The translations under genes and the position numbers were made by a program. Shown here one piece after another: positions 35,101-48,350 of a stretch of DNA of 64,000 nt (position 1 is its first letter; every line of letters starts with the position of its first letter). This DNA is from Dicaeum eximium. Lineage: Eukaryota; Chordata; Aves; Passeriformes; Dicaeidae. The stretch spans positions 558,001 to 622,000 of the forward strand of contig VWZP01010268.1 in NCBI GenBank assembly GCA_013396995.1, written 5' to 3'. The notes under the pieces are model-generated. The model searched no databases, was not told where the DNA came from, and saw only the letters and a list, made by a program, of their open reading frames with translations.

Positions 35101-38100
35101 TTCCCCTGAGTTAAGCCAGTTTTCAGACTGGTTCAAGAAAGCCCTCTGGACTTAGTAAACCAAGAAAAAATATGTATAATGATGTCTAAGGCTGTCATTG
35201 ATTTGCATGTTTCTGTCATCAGCAGTTGAGATGGTCAAGCCTTCACACAAGGATATTACTGTCTGATGGTCTCAAGCTGTCTGCTCTCAGGGTTTGGAAA
35301 TATTTTAAGGTGGATGAAAACCTGGTATTTTGCACTCGCCATGAAGAGGCTGTGCATTAAACATAATAGTTACACTGTGAAGTCCAAAAAGTAACCCACA
35401 CAAAACCTGAAAAGTCCAGTGTGCTTATATCCATGTGACAAAGCACAGACCCGTAGGTTTTATACAAAATGTGTGCCAGCAATGAAAAGTGAAGAATGGT
35501 TCACAGATGCATTTAGAGATAAACTCTATTTGCTCCATATTCCAGAGGATAGAGCTTTTAGCCACTTTTTAGTGTTTTCTGACTGTATAAAACACTTATT
35601 CTGTCAAGAAACTACAGGTAACAATATATTGGTAAATGGATTGGGAGCTCTTTTATTCTGATGGGTCAGGGAACTCCAGAAGTCTCCTCTGGGATTCATT
35701 GATAGATAAAGCTTTCTGGAAAGGCTAAACTAGACAAGTACTCCAGCTGAGCTTCAAGAGTGAAGCTGAGGTTTGGGGGGACTTGAAGAATGACAATCTC
35801 AACAATCTCCTGCACCTAAAAGCTGGAGGGGACCCAACGGGAAAACTGTGAGTGAGAATTTATTTGAAAGAAGGATTTTGCTAAATGCAGGGACTGTTTT
35901 ATCTGTACTGACCTTTTGAGTCTCAGTCCATTAATCAATCCATCTCTACCCAAAAAGTACTTCATGAACTTTTCCCTCAGAGCCCACAAAGGCCTCATTG
36001 CCAGCAACAACTGCTCACATGCACTGCTGGGTAAGGAAACTTGGAATCATAAACTCAAATTTTTGCTTAAGGATGTGGTGGAATGAGCTTGCAAAGTCAT
36101 GGTAGCACGTTGCAGGAAAGAGCCAGACTCTGCAATTACCCAAAGAAGGAAGAAAGATTTATAGTAAAATTTCTTTCCCTTAGGCAGGCACATTGCCACG
36201 GCCTTATCCTGACATTTGTTGACAGGCAGCAGGACAGAATAATTGTATACTTATATAAATGTATTTTCAGGAGGGGTAGGGATAAATTTTCTTAATTATG
36301 CTAATTCATCCAGTAAGATTTCACTCATAAGAGTGATTAAAAGCTTTTTTCTCATTGCATATTTACTTATTTGCTACACTTCTTTGTTTATCTTTAAAAC
36401 CCTCAGAAATCTGGCATCCAGATTCTTAAGCCACAAACAAGGATCACAATCATAAAGGCAACAAGGCTTGCACTTGTATTACTCAGCTTTGTGTTCTGTT
36501 GTAATATTGCCCAACTGCCAAGGGCTCAGCTTTGATCCGTTGTTAAGCTTACTAGTGGGAAGAAAATGGAAAAGAAAAGGGAAGTGGTTTTCTGAAGAAC
36601 TTAGCTTTTATTTAGGAACCTCAGGGTCATGGTTGGATTTTCAATGTTATATATGTTAAGAAGATGCATTCTTTCCTATGTGTTGCTTTCTTTTAAAAAA
36701 ACCCCAGTGATTTTCTGTCACTTAAAATTTTTTTATGCCTACACTGGTGCTCAAAGGGAAACTCCCACCCTAGTATTCCAGCTCCCACTCTTCTGCTTCT
36801 GCTGGCATAAACATTTATGCAACAAAACAGTCAGCCAGACCTAAGAAGATATCAGCTGAAATATATCCTTAAAAAACATACCTAAAAACTGCAAGGCTTG
36901 AGCTATTGTAAACCTGCCTGTGTCCTTCACCTAGCACGAGGAAAGTCTGCTGAATTGCAGTGGGCTGCAGCATGAGATGTGGCTGCCTCTCTTAGTGGTG
37001 ATAAGGATTTTCATGGGATTCAGTGAGCTCATGCACTTCACCTTTGCAGCAGCAGAGAGCACCAATGACTTCATCCTGCATTTGAGTCTTCCATCTGTGA
37101 TAGCAGTGTGTCCTAATGCTTCCAAGGGGATAGTTGACCTGGTGAATCAAAGGTGCTGCCTCTCTTTACCTTGCCCCAGGGAGATGTGTAGCTGCCAAGA
37201 GAGTGTTTCTAAATAGGGGGTGGGCCTAGCAGTTTGCTGTTGGACTCTTATGCTGTAACCACAGCATTCAGATCTTCAGATTATTGCAGGAAATAAGTGT
37301 AACTGCTTGAAAGATTTGCTGTCTTGCTCGTGTTATTCTTGGAGCAAAGCGCTCATGCACAGATTGACATAAAGTAGGCCAGACTCTGCTCCTGTTCATA
37401 GTTATTCCCATGGGACTTGACTGTTTCTTTGGCAATACATATGCTACACAGATTAAGACACTTGTATCAGGGTCTTATTTTGTATTTTCAGAGCCGTGCT
37501 GGCACCAAAGGACCAGGTTTCATTCTTGAACCCTGTTTTCTGGCTCCAGTCAACCCTTGGCACGCAGGGAGATGAGGAAGAGGAGACTAACAGGGAGATA
37601 CTGCTGTCCATGTCAATGCATGCAGACTCAAAGAGCAGAAAAGACATGACTGGCAGTCCCAGTGAACTTAGAATTTGAAATGCTTTCTGTTTTCTGGAAA
37701 ATGAAATGGAGCTATTTTGTGTTCCCCATAAAGTTTTAAACCTCTTTTCACAACCACCAGGAAAATGTTTCCTGTAACACTATTAATAGAGTGATGGATT
37801 TTAAAAAATGAACAGATGGGATTATTTTTGGGTTTGTTACTCACTGAAAGACACATTTCTGCCCTGCAAAAATAATAGGTGCAGTGTCCATCACTGTCCA
37901 CAGGGAGGGGAACAAATCTTAGCTCCTAGCATGCACTGGGATTTTTGCAGAGAGAATGCAGCTTATCCACACTTAAACAGAGTGATAAGAATCTGTATTT
38001 TACTAAACAGACCAAATGTCCTGGCCAAGACTGCAGAGTAAATTTACATTTGTTTAGAGGCAATTTTAGCAATCAGTCTGACCCTGAAGAGCAAGAATGA

Positions 38101-38534
38101 TGTTTCTAAAATATCTCTGCAATAGCAATACTATTTTACTAGGTATACCTAAGGTACAGAGTACCTTCGTACCAGAGGTGTACCTAACTGGTAGTAGGAT
38201 CATGAGCAGGAAGTCATGAGACAATAAGATTAAAATTGAACTTTTAAAGGTATTAAGCAAATAAACTGTTGTGTTTGCTGTCCTGGTCATGTTGAATCTA
38301 GGTCCAAGCTGTTTCCTCCATTTGTAGAGCTCTTGAGGGCAAAAGTGTTCTCCTTCATTATGCCAATCAGCATTTCTTTCCTACATCTCCTCTTACATTC
38401 AAGAGCTGTGTTGTTTAATCATTTCCTCTTACGCTCTCCAAAAAAAGCACTCCTTTCCACCTGTTTCTACACAGACCTGATGCTAGCAATCTGCTCTTTG
38501 TGACAGGTTAGTCTGTGCTTTGGTCAAACCATTT

Positions 38535-38640
38535 TGCCACAGGGTGGAACAAAAATCTGTCCCTGACCCTGGCAGTGGTGTTAGAACTAGGTGATTGTTA
38601 AGGGCTCTTCCAATCCAAATAATTTTGTGATTCTATGATC
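38535..38640 (+). mobile_element. CR1 LINE 3' end fragment
   Basis: The last 100 or so bases match the CR1 3' UTR pattern: a GTGGAACAAA-like start, AGAACTAGGTGATTGTTAAG, a GGCTCTTCCAATCC segment and a single GTGATTCTATGAT tail. No ORF2 sequence precedes it, so this is a strongly 5'-truncated insertion. Confidence 0.75.
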
Positions 38641-40350
38641 CAAACTTCTACAAAGAGTATTTGAGGGTGAAAATGTGGTAACTTAACCTGTTCCATACTT
38701 CTTGACATGAGGGGTGATCCCTTGGCAGAGACATACCCCCAGAGTACACCAAGACCGTGCTTTTCCATGATGTAATTTCTTCAAGATGGATGAAAAGTGC
38801 AGATGCACTAATTCACAACCCTGCAGTTCTCCAAACAGCAGAGCCATGTGAGCATGGGGCCATGATGAGACTGGCATGGCTGGTTATCTGCCTGGGGTGC
38901 TTTTGTACTGTGCTCCATTCATGGGGCTTTAAGGGATTTGAGAAAAACCACAAAAGAAAGGTGGCCCTCTGATCTCGTCACTTTGGAAGGAAGTCCAGAG
39001 CCTTCACTCCTAGTTTAATGTTAATGCCTTTTTAAAAGATGTTTGAATGCAGCCGCAGTGCTCAGGATGCTGGTCAGCCTGAATTGAGTCTAGTACAAAG
39101 TATCTTCTCCCATGAATGTTACTGGACCAACAATGGCAATGGGGAAATCCAGTTAAGGCTGATCCACATCAACTAATTATACTGACCTGTCAAGCTCTTA
39201 TGTCATTCTCATGATAGTACTGCAAAATTCCATGAGAAGGCCTGTTTAGAGAATGATAAATACCAGGGTATAGTTTTAAAAGGACCTGCACTGTACCTAG
39301 TTAAGAACATTCAAAATTTCAGGAGAACTCAAAGCAAAAATGAAAAAAATATTCTGATGTTGACACCTACTGTAGCAAAATAATGTAGCTTTTTTTACAT
39401 CTTGAGTGGGAAAAATGTCAGCTGAAAACATCACCTGCAAAATCAGCCTGTTTTGTTGAAATGAAAAGGATTTGATTCCTAACATATGCTGTGGCTCCAT
39501 GCTAAAGGTTTTGCTGGAAGATGTTTTGCTCAGCTTTCACATGGAAGTGTGACACATTTTCTTCATGGATTTCCCTAATACATGCAGAGAGATACTTGTT
39601 CAGATTTGTTTGGATCATGTTTGTTTTTCTGGGTTTCTTCTAAGGGAGTTTTGGTTCTGAGTGGGAGACACTTTTGAGTCATAATGACGTGGGTGTGACT
39701 GATAATGCAACTGATTAAACATTGAAGGGTGGGCAAAACCTAAATAATTTCTATCTGCTCTGTAGTGAAGAACTCAAATTGGGCATGCAGTGCTTATGGC
39801 ACTGCAAACATCTGGAGGTGAGTTAAAGTGTGATTCAGACACAACCTGAGACTGGAACAGGGAAGTCACTGGCTGCAGGGATGAATAGTGCTGAAAGTAG
39901 TAGCAGGCTATGCTCTTCTGAAAGAACAGATGAGAGGAAGAATAATATTGTTATTTTTCATGCAGATACCAAACCAGAGATCAAAGACTGCTTGTAGGAA
40001 GACATACACTACTTAGCTGCAGGTAAGTAGAGTTTAATCAAGCCATATTCTGTTACAGAGATTTGTTTCTATCCATGGGTAAGATACACTGGGGTAGTCC
40101 TTCCTGTGAGCAGTAGCAAAACTTCAGGGAGGTGGTATAAAAAACATTTTCTTCTCAAACAAAGACTATAATTAAGTTTGTCAGGCAAAGTTTTCTGTCA
40201 TATTTTTTCTGTAACTTGTGTTACAGTGAAGTAAAATTGATCAGTAAGAGTTTTCATTACCAGGATAAAAATATTCCATCAGCTATCTGTGCTCTTGAGA
40301 ATATTTGAAAATTAACTTGTTAAGATGTCCATTTGGCTACTCACTAGAGC

Positions 40351-40352
<2 letters not shown>

Positions 40353-40415
<63 letters not shown>
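40353..40415. repeat. (ATC)21 microsatellite
   Basis: There are twenty-one uninterrupted ATC units. In one frame they translate as poly-isoleucine, which accounts for the odd open frame at 40,305-40,541. Confidence 0.97.
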
Positions 40416-40416
<1 letters not shown>

Positions 40417-40602
40417 GTGCAATTCAGAAAACAGCTAATCTGTCCAATAGATTTTCCTGGCTTAGATTTCAAAACAATCTGGTGTTGCTATACCTTCTTT
40501 GTTCTGCAACTCAAAAAAAGGGAAGAAAAAAGGAAAAATAAAATAGACCTTTATTTTCCTTTGAAGGAAAAATACACTCAAAGTATTGCTGCTCCATGAT
40601 GC

Positions 40603-40621
40603 TCAAGAGCTCAGCTCTTGA
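40603..40621. repeat. Palindrome, 9-bp arms with 1-base centre
   Basis: TCAAGAGCT and its exact complement flank a single C. Confidence 0.85.
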
Positions 40622-40628
40622 TAAAAGA

Positions 40629-40687
40629 TAATGCACTTTTGTATAAAAAATAATGCACTTTTGTATAAAAAATACATGCACTTTTGA
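40629..40687. repeat. 22-bp tandem repeat, about 2.6 copies
   Basis: The unit TAATGCACTTTTGTATAAAAAA occurs twice exactly (its second half is A/T-rich), followed by a partial third copy, TACATGCACTTTTGA. Confidence 0.88.
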
Positions 40688-41944
40688 AGTTAAATCACCA
40701 AATTTCAATCCTGAAAATGCTTATGCACAACTTAGGTTTACATCTGTGGTTTGTTCTATGGGCTACAATGCTAAAGAGAGATGTAAGTGCTTGTATGATG
40801 TTTAACAGCACTGCAAGGAAACAGGGCTGTTTACAGTTCAGCTACTGTGCTGCTGTTTCTGGCAGGACTGTGCAATATTACAGCAGTCTGAATTTAAATA
40901 CTTTGATTCATTGCTCTACTGTGTAGAGAAAATGCCTGTAATGTGGAAATTGAAATTATTCTCAGATAGGAGCTGTCTTTGGGTTTTAACAGAAGTGTCA
41001 GAAAAAAGCTGCTGTAATGTACAGGAGTAGAATTCCAAGTGAACCTTAAAAGAAAAACTTGATCGTCTAAAAATATTAAGCTGTTTGGAATGGTCATGTA
41101 TTTTTTCTTTTCCTCCTATGAGGAACATAAAAAGCAGTAGGGTTTGCAAATGCCTGCTTTCACATTTCAGATTGTGTAGCTGCAGACATATTTGCCTAAC
41201 ACTACCCAGCAGACATAGGTACCATGTGCAGGTTTTTTTAACTCTGGGATGCAATTTGGGATTATGGAAGCCCTTAGTCAACTGTAGTTTGGGGGCAGAA
41301 GTCAACAACTCTCCATGCACTAACTAATTTTGAACTCATGAGGTTTTGGTTACTCTCATGTGAGCAGGCTGCATATTCCTCCCAAAAGTGTAGCACACCC
41401 TTCTAGTGCAGCTTCTCACTTGCCAGCCAAGATATTTCCACCTGGCAAATGGTGGCTTATCATGCCACAGACTGGAGTGAAAATCTGTGATCAAGGACTA
41501 GGTGTGGGTGAAGATATCCCTTCCATGCAAATCCAAAATGAACCAACTTGGTAAGCAGCTGTTAGTAACAATGAGTTATTGTTATTTATTTAAATGGTAA
41601 GAATTATAAATCATCAGTAATAAAAACAACAACAACAACATGTTGATACGTTAATTTCACTAAGATAGGTACTGTGCCACCATCTGACTGTCATTTTCTC
41701 CAGGAAAGAGAAGTACTTCACAACAGTGAATGGCAAAAGCAGGACATAGCTTGTGACCTGAATATCTGTACAGATCAAGGCATGAGAAATCCTTTGGAGC
41801 AGAACAGAGCTGGACAGGAATAGAAATGTGCAATACAAAATGAGATATCAAAGAATTCCATATGTTTCTCATGAGTTTTTTCTAATTTGGTTTCAACTCA
41901 GGAAAAAAGTCTCTGAATGAAGGCTTTGTCAAAACTACATATGG

Positions 41945-42110
41945 TTTGCATGGACAGGGGAGAAGGGAACAGTGGGGACATCTTGACTTCAGCAAGGCTT
42001 TTGCCACTGTCCTGCCAACAGCAGGGAGTGAGTTGAGCATACAACTGCTGCTGCATCTTCGGGTGTGCTGGAGAAGAACAAGGAGGGTGAAATATTTCAG
42101 GCCCATATGA
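41945..42110 (+). mobile_element. CR1 ORF2 fragment (RT domain A)
   Basis: The sequence GACATCTTGACTTCAGCAAG, continuing into GCTTTTGCCACTGT, encodes HLDFSKAFATV. This matches the conserved (Y)LDFSKAFDTV block of CR1 reverse transcriptase, with Asp replaced by Ala. Flanking sequence agrees only weakly, so the ends are approximate. It is an isolated fragment with no 3' tail. Confidence 0.6.
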
Positions 42111-42114
42111 AGAG

Positions 42115-45100
42115 TACCAGAAGATCTGAGATCCTCCTAGGACTGGGCCAGCAGCTCCACCTTACCTGCTTGTGTTCAAATTATCCCAAGAAAAATAAGT
42201 CCGGAAAAACAAAAATGCCGCCTTGATCTATTTGTCTAGTCTTCCTTTCCAGATAGAAATAGGAGACAATTCCTCTAACCAATTTAGCTGTTCTGCAACA
42301 TGACATTTCAGGCTAGCAGGAGACTGTATTTATTGGGTGCTTTCACATCTTTTGGTAGTTCTCTTGCAATTGAGCTGAAATGAAATACAACCTCCCACAT
42401 ATCCGTTCTGCTTTCCAGAATAAGAAGGAAATCTCTACAATTTGTCCAGGGATAAGAGCTTGCATAGCAGATGCCTAAACTGTCATTGGTCTGTCTAAAC
42501 TCCATGTTGTGGAATTACTGACTGAATTTGCCATCTATTTCAGCGTATCACCTTTTCATTTTTCCTACTGTCCTCAATTTCTCTTTTTTTTTGGTGACAC
42601 AGATGATTGCCATTTTAGTAGCCCAATTGGGACTATGGGTAAGAATGTTTAGCACTAACAGTTTAGAATAACACAGTCGTGCTTACCAAGCAGATTTAGC
42701 ACAAGCAGGGTGCAGGTGGACAGTAAGCTGGACATGAGCCTGCTGTGTGCCCTTGCAACAAGGAGAGCTAAGTGTGCTGAGGCTGCCTCAAAAGAGAATA
42801 GCTAGCAGATTAAGGCATGCAACTTTTCCACAATCTTCTCATTGTAAGGAAGAAAACATTAATCTCTGTCTCATGCCTGAGGTGTTTATCAATGTATCAC
42901 AGGACAATGTTATTCCCCTGTTAGACAGAGCTAATTGAAAAGAAGCAGTTCTGGAATCTGAAGCCCTGAAATCATATTTTGGCTGAGCCATGTGCTTCTT
43001 TGTGATTGAAATAACCATGCAGTCATATACTGACATGTTACTTGCAAGTTCAAAAGGCGAAGAACATATAAGTGGGCTTACCCAGTTCAAAAACATCTCA
43101 GCTGAGAAGATACAACTCTGCCATTGTTAATATTAATAGGTAACCAGCAGTGATTTGATGTTAGGTTTGTAATCATATTATTTTTTCTTGTTTATTTAGA
43201 CAGTTCAACTAATTGAAGGCCTCTGCAAGCACAGTAAGAACTGGTACAGATATAGCAAGCTCAAACTTACTAAGTTAAATGACTTCAACTTTTCATATAG
43301 ACACTGAGCCTAAGATCCTTATTTTAGGACTACGTAAGTCTTTTAAAGAAGCATTAAGGTACCATCCTCTTCCCGTTTTCTACCAAATTTAAGGTGACTA
43401 TAAATTTAAAAAGCACCTATCGCCCTAATGCTGACTTGAGCTGACTATGCTTGTTTGTTCTCTTTGGAAGAAATGTTTAGCCCTGAGGAAACTGTGAGAA
43501 GTATTTTTACTTTTTTAGAGTTTTTGTACTGGAGGATAAACTCAGTGAAACAGATGAAGATTGGATAGAATTGCTGATATTTATATTATTTTTAGCCCAA
43601 AACTTCATGTCAGACTGTGACTAGAGATGTTGCTTCAAATAAAGGTGCAAGAAACCTCACAGTAAACCATGACCAAATATAAAAAGAAATTTCTGTATCC
43701 TACTTAGAATGTCAGTTTATATGCCAAGGCAAAAGTGGTTTTATTCTTTTCATAAATAATTTTTTTGCTGTCTTATGTAATTATATGTGTTTTGTTTTTT
43801 TTTTTTTTAATTAGATGTAGAAATATTTCAGATTTTTTATCATATTTAATCTGTCTTTCTGGTCAGCTCGAGAGAGACGTTTCAGCAGCTAATTCCACAG
43901 GTTAACGAAGTGCAGTATGGGGAGACACTTCTTTCCCATCACTTTTAGACCAGTTGCCTTTCTTTCCTCTTCAAAGCATTCCAGTTCCTTTCTGCTGAAA
44001 GAAGGCAAACAGGGGAATATCATAACTTGTCTTCTTGCAGCCAGAAATCTCCTGCTTAATGCTACCCTGTCTCTTCTCTTGTCAGGTTTTGCTTGCAATT
44101 AGCCCTTTGACTCAGAGTAGTTCTTTCTGTACTGACAGTATATGATATAGTGTGTGAGAGGCTGCTTCACTGCCAAAATATGACTGCATTTCCTGGCAGT
44201 TTTGCTGTTGTATTATATTTGTGGAATTACAATCACTTAAATCTGCAATATTAATTTGTTCACTTCAATACATGGTTTTAATTCCTTTACCTGTACAAGA
44301 GCTTTCCCTTGTGTGGTTTGGCTGGCTTGTTTTTGCCTTTCTGGTTGCTTCTAAGCCTGAATGCTCTCTTGCACACATATTTCATACTGACAGGGGTACA
44401 GATTCCAGAAGCATCCCTGCTTCTCCCAAGTTATCTGCTGCTATCGTCTACCTGGGAAAGTACTGTGCATCCAGAAGGAGTGTCAGCAGCACTTCCCAAA
44501 ACCTCACGGACAAATCCTTCTGAAGGCAGCTGTGTTCCTAATTCCTAAACTCTACAGTGGTGCAACTGTAGATGACACTAGTGCAAGAAGCACTAGGCCA
44601 TGGTTAGTGAAGGGGTAAGCATGCCCTCTGTAAACTTGATATCATTTGGCTTGTTTTAACCCCCTTTTGTGCATACCAGAAGTGCACAGAGTTCCTTTTC
44701 AACAATTCAGGTAGCATACAATTTGTTGAACTGCACCAGTACAACTTTGTCTGAATTCCAGGCCCTATACTTATCAACTGTGTCTCTGTTTCCATGAACA
44801 AGCTCCAGAGGTCTTTGCTGGACTTGTTATACCTGGATTTAAGGCATGTCATTCCTCCACGGCCAGGTGGGGCCCCTCCTGGATCACAAGGAAGGCATGC
44901 TCCCAAGCCCTGATGACACTGCTGGTGAACTTGGTCCACTCCTTCCTGCCAGTCTCCAGAAAAGTTGGCACTGTGAGAATGGTGTCACTAAAGTTGCCAG
45001 AGGAGCAGTCCTGGCTTCATTTGTTCGCTGTGTTTTTGCTTAACTTCCCTTTTCAGGCATCTATATTCAAATGGTAATCATGCACCATCAGCTTCTTTTC

Positions 45101-46375
45101 CAGGTGGGAAGAAATGGCGAATTTGGGTCCCCAAAGAATGGAACTCAAACAGACATGGTGCTGCTTCTGAGAGAGGTCAGTACTGTCTCACTTTAAGAAA
45201 TTATTGTCCAGTCTCCTGGAGAGAATAAGGAAAGTCCTTATTTTACCGTATTTGCCTCATCCAAAGAGCTGATGGTTCTGTATTTCCTATGGTTTGCTGA
45301 GATGCTTAGGAGGTGGGCTGATGGTGCTAAGCTCCCGGCACGAAATTGCTGTAGTTATATCTTTCTCCTATACAGTCCTTGAAGGTGGCAGCTTGTCTTC
45401 CCCATAGTGTAAAAATGATGTCTAACCAGTCCCATGCTTCACACAGATGTTTGCTTTACAAGTACTGAATGGAACCTGAAGTTTGTCAGAGGAGCTGTAA
45501 TTGATTTTAAAGTTGATAGAACATGCCCTGCAAGCCCCTGGAGAACATGATTTACCAAAATGCAGCCGTCTCGCTGTTACTCAACACTTGTAACAACATA
45601 CTATGGTTGAGGCTGGTGTTCTAGGCTCAGAGGTTCAAAGATATTTAAATACATAGCTCCCACTCAAATTAATGAGGTCCTGGGTAAAACAGTGTAATCC
45701 TTACATGTTTTATTATCAAACACTGAGAGATCTTTATGGCAAAACCATATGATGTGGTTATTGGATTTAGGTCCAATTCCACCAAGGTACCTTGCCCGAA
45801 AAAGCAAGTGATTTCAAGAGAACTGGGAATTCATCTTATTGCTGAACTCCTGCCAGCTGCTGAGTTATGTAAGTAGAAACTGTGCCACAGACCCTTTTAT
45901 TTTAAACTTAAATATCCTTAGGCTGTGTTGTTTATATTTTTGAATTCTTTCTTTTGGAAAGACAAATGCTCACATACATGCACCGAGCCCTAAGGAGACA
46001 AACACAAGAACAGCACAGAGAAAAATAACACCGATATCTAGTTAAGCATCTTTAAATGGCATCTTTAAATCTATAATATTTGCAAGTCCCTTTTTAATGA
46101 TTCTGGGCTAAAAGTTTGGGCATGCTTTTATATTAATTAGAGAAATGTTGCTTGGATAAAAGCCCCTCTTTCTGTCAGTAAATAGACCATTGTTTCCTTG
46201 AAAGTGTTAAAGTCAGTGTCAAAAACTGTAGGTAGAATTAGGCGTTGCCTCTTACTAAAAAAAAAAAAAAATCTTTGTTCTTCATTGCATAATGAAGAAG
46301 TTTGTGCAAAACACCAACAGGAGAAGCTGAGGCTCCTGAGACTAAGATTCAGAACTGTAAATCACTTCCTTCATT
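42115..46375. other. Intergenic, no gene recognised
   Basis: I found no coding exon or identifiable transposon. A mixed-composition segment at about 44,800-45,050 has overlapping open frames on both strands (44,604-44,939 minus; 44,846-45,043 plus) but no recognisable protein. A T run lies at about 43,795-43,809. Confidence 0.65.
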
Positions 46376-46379
46376 ATGA

Positions 46380-48350
46380 AAAGTGATCTGGTGCCTTGGA
46401 TAAGGCAAAAAGGAAGGTGTATGCCCAGTGGAAGCAAGGTCAGGTGACATGGGAAGAATACAGAGATGCTGCTCATCACTGTAGGGAGAAAATTCATGTG
46501 GCCGAAACTCAACTGGAGTTGAAGCTGGCCAGAACTGTGGGGGAAAATAAAAAGAGTTTTTTGAAATATATTAATAGCAAAAGGCAGTGTAAAAGTAACA
46601 TTGTCCCCTCACAGGAGGAGGATGGTTATCTCACAAACAGGGACATGGACAAAGCAGAGGTGTTTCATGTGTTTTTTGTGCCTGTCTTCAATACAGATGA
46701 CAGACCAAGGGGGTCTCAGCTGAAAGGCCATGACTGTGAGAATGATCAGCTCTCAGCTGACCCTGACATTGTGCAGGATCTGCTCCTCCAGCTGGATCCC
46801 TTCCAATCTACAGGGCCCAAGGGGATCCATCCAAAAATCCTCAAAGAACTGGTTGATGTCATCACAAAACCTCTTTTGTTGATTTTTGAAGGATCTTGGG
46901 TATCTGTGGAAATCATAGCTGATTTGAAGCTGGCAAATGTTGTTACAATTTTCAAGAAGGGCAAGAAAGAGGACCCCAGAAACTACAGGCTTGCCAGTAG
47001 TTCGGTGCCATCACTTTGGTGCCTGGTAAAATTATTGAGGTTATTCTGGTAGGTGTTGAAAAACACCTGAAAGACAATGCAGTCATTGGTCACAACCAGC
47101 ATGGCTTCATGAGTGGAAAGTCCTCTTATCAAACTTGATTTCCCTCTAGGAAGGGTGACTCACTCAACTGATCAAGGGAAACCAGGAAGCTGATGTAATC
47201 TTTTTGAATTTCAGCAAAGCTTTTGATATTCTCTGTCACAGGACCCTTCTGGAGAAAATGTGCAGCCCACAGCTGGATAAACACATCATGGGGTAGGTGA
47301 GCAGCTGGCTCATGGGTCAGGCACAAAGGATTACAGTGAATGGGGTGGCATCAGACTGATGACCTGTCACTTGTGGGGTTCCACAGAGCTCAGTCCTTGG
47401 CCCTGTGCTCTTCGATGTCTTCATGAGCGACTTGGACACAGGATTAGAAGGGATACTAAACAAGTTTGCAGGTGATACAGAACTGGGAGAAGCTGTTGAC
47501 TCCTTTGAAGGCAAGGAGGCCCTGCAGAGAGATCTTCACAGATTACAGGGCTGGGCAATCCCCACCTGTATGAAGTTTAACAAGGGAAAGTGCTGGATTC
47601 TTCATCTGGGATGGGGAAACCCTGGGTGTATGGGCTGCCTGGGAATGAGAAAATGGAGAGCAGTGCCATGGAATGGGACCTGGTCTGTGGCAAGCTGAAG
47701 ATGAGTGAGCAGTGCCCTGGCAGCCAGGAGGGCCAGCTGTGTCCTGGGGGCATCAGGCACAGCATCACCAGCCAGGCAAGGGAGGGGATTGTCCTGCTCT
47801 GCTCTGAGCTGGGGCGGCCTCACCTCGAGTGCTGGGGGCAGTTCTATTGCAAAGACATGAAGCTATTAGAGAGCACCCAAAGGAGGACGACCAAGATGCT
47901 GAAGGGCCTTGAGGAGAAGCCGTATGAGGAGTAGCTGAGGTCACTTGGCTGACCAGGCTGGAGAAGAGGAGACTGAGAGGAGACCTCACTGCAGTTACAA
48001 CTTCATCATGAAGGGAAGAGGAAGGGCAGCACTGATCTCTTCTCTGTGGTGACCAGTGACAGGACACAAGGCAATGGCTTGAAGCTGTGTCAGCACAGGT
48101 GTAGACTGGACATTAGAAACAGGTTTTTCACCCAGAGAGTGGTTGGGCACTCTAACAGACCCCCCCAGGGAAGTTGGTTTGAGGGGTTCCTAACAGAGTT
48201 CAAGTTCTGTTGGCCTGACAGAATTCAAGAAGCATTTGAACAATACTCTTGGGCACACTATGTGATTCTTGCGGATGATGCTGTGCAGGGCTGGACTCGA
48301 TGATCCATGATGGCCCCTTTCAACTCAACATATTCTATGATTCTATGATT
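46380..48350 (+). mobile_element. CR1 LINE, 5'-truncated, about 2 kb
   Basis: The first part is open for 218 codons (46,396-47,052), covering the endonuclease-to-RT linker (QWKQGQVTWEEYRDA, KKSFLKYINSKR), the PFQSTGPKGIHPKILKEL block and VVTIFKKGKKEDPRNYR. After a frameshift near 47.0 kb the frame continues with NQHGFMSGKS and, at 47,201-47,227, FLNFSKAFD. Then come VLGPVLFDVFMSDLD, the catalytic box mutated to FAGD (47,465-47,476), the MKFNKGKC block and the C-terminal HLECWGQFY and TTKMLKGLEEKP blocks. It ends in two ATTCTATGA-like units at 48,332-48,349. Frameshifts and the lost catalytic Asp show an inactive copy. Confidence 0.93.

Larger units (their letters stand above)
27691..38530. 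other. Intergenic, no gene recognised
   Basis: I see no conserved coding sequence or identifiable transposon. Simple features are a 10-bp-stem hairpin (28,054-28,077), a short (GT)n at 29,783-29,796, a T15 run at 31,736-31,750 and an A16 run at 32,101-32,116. The A run is not preceded by any recognisable gene copy. Open frames reach only about 116 codons. Confidence 0.65.
38645..41940. other. Intergenic with simple repeats
   Basis: No gene was recognised. The stretch holds the (ATC)21 microsatellite, a 9-bp palindrome (40,603-40,621), a 22-bp tandem repeat (40,629-40,687) and a short (CAA)n at about 41,625-41,640. The 134-codon minus-strand frame at 40,916-41,320 has no recognisable domain. 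Confidence 0.65.

Noticed and set aside
40305..40541. 78-codon frame with a poly-isoleucine run
   Set aside because: The run is the (ATC)21 microsatellite read in one frame, and flanking codons show no protein similarity.
40916..41320. 134-codon minus-strand frame
   Set aside because: No recognisable domain; taken as a chance frame.
44604..45043. Overlapping frames on both strands in a mixed-composition patch
   Set aside because: I tested by eye for ERV gag/pol or CR1 similarity and found none; left as unassigned intergenic DNA.
47590..47934. 114-codon frame that looks like a gene
   Set aside because: It is part of the CR1 ORF2 C-terminal region, not a host gene.
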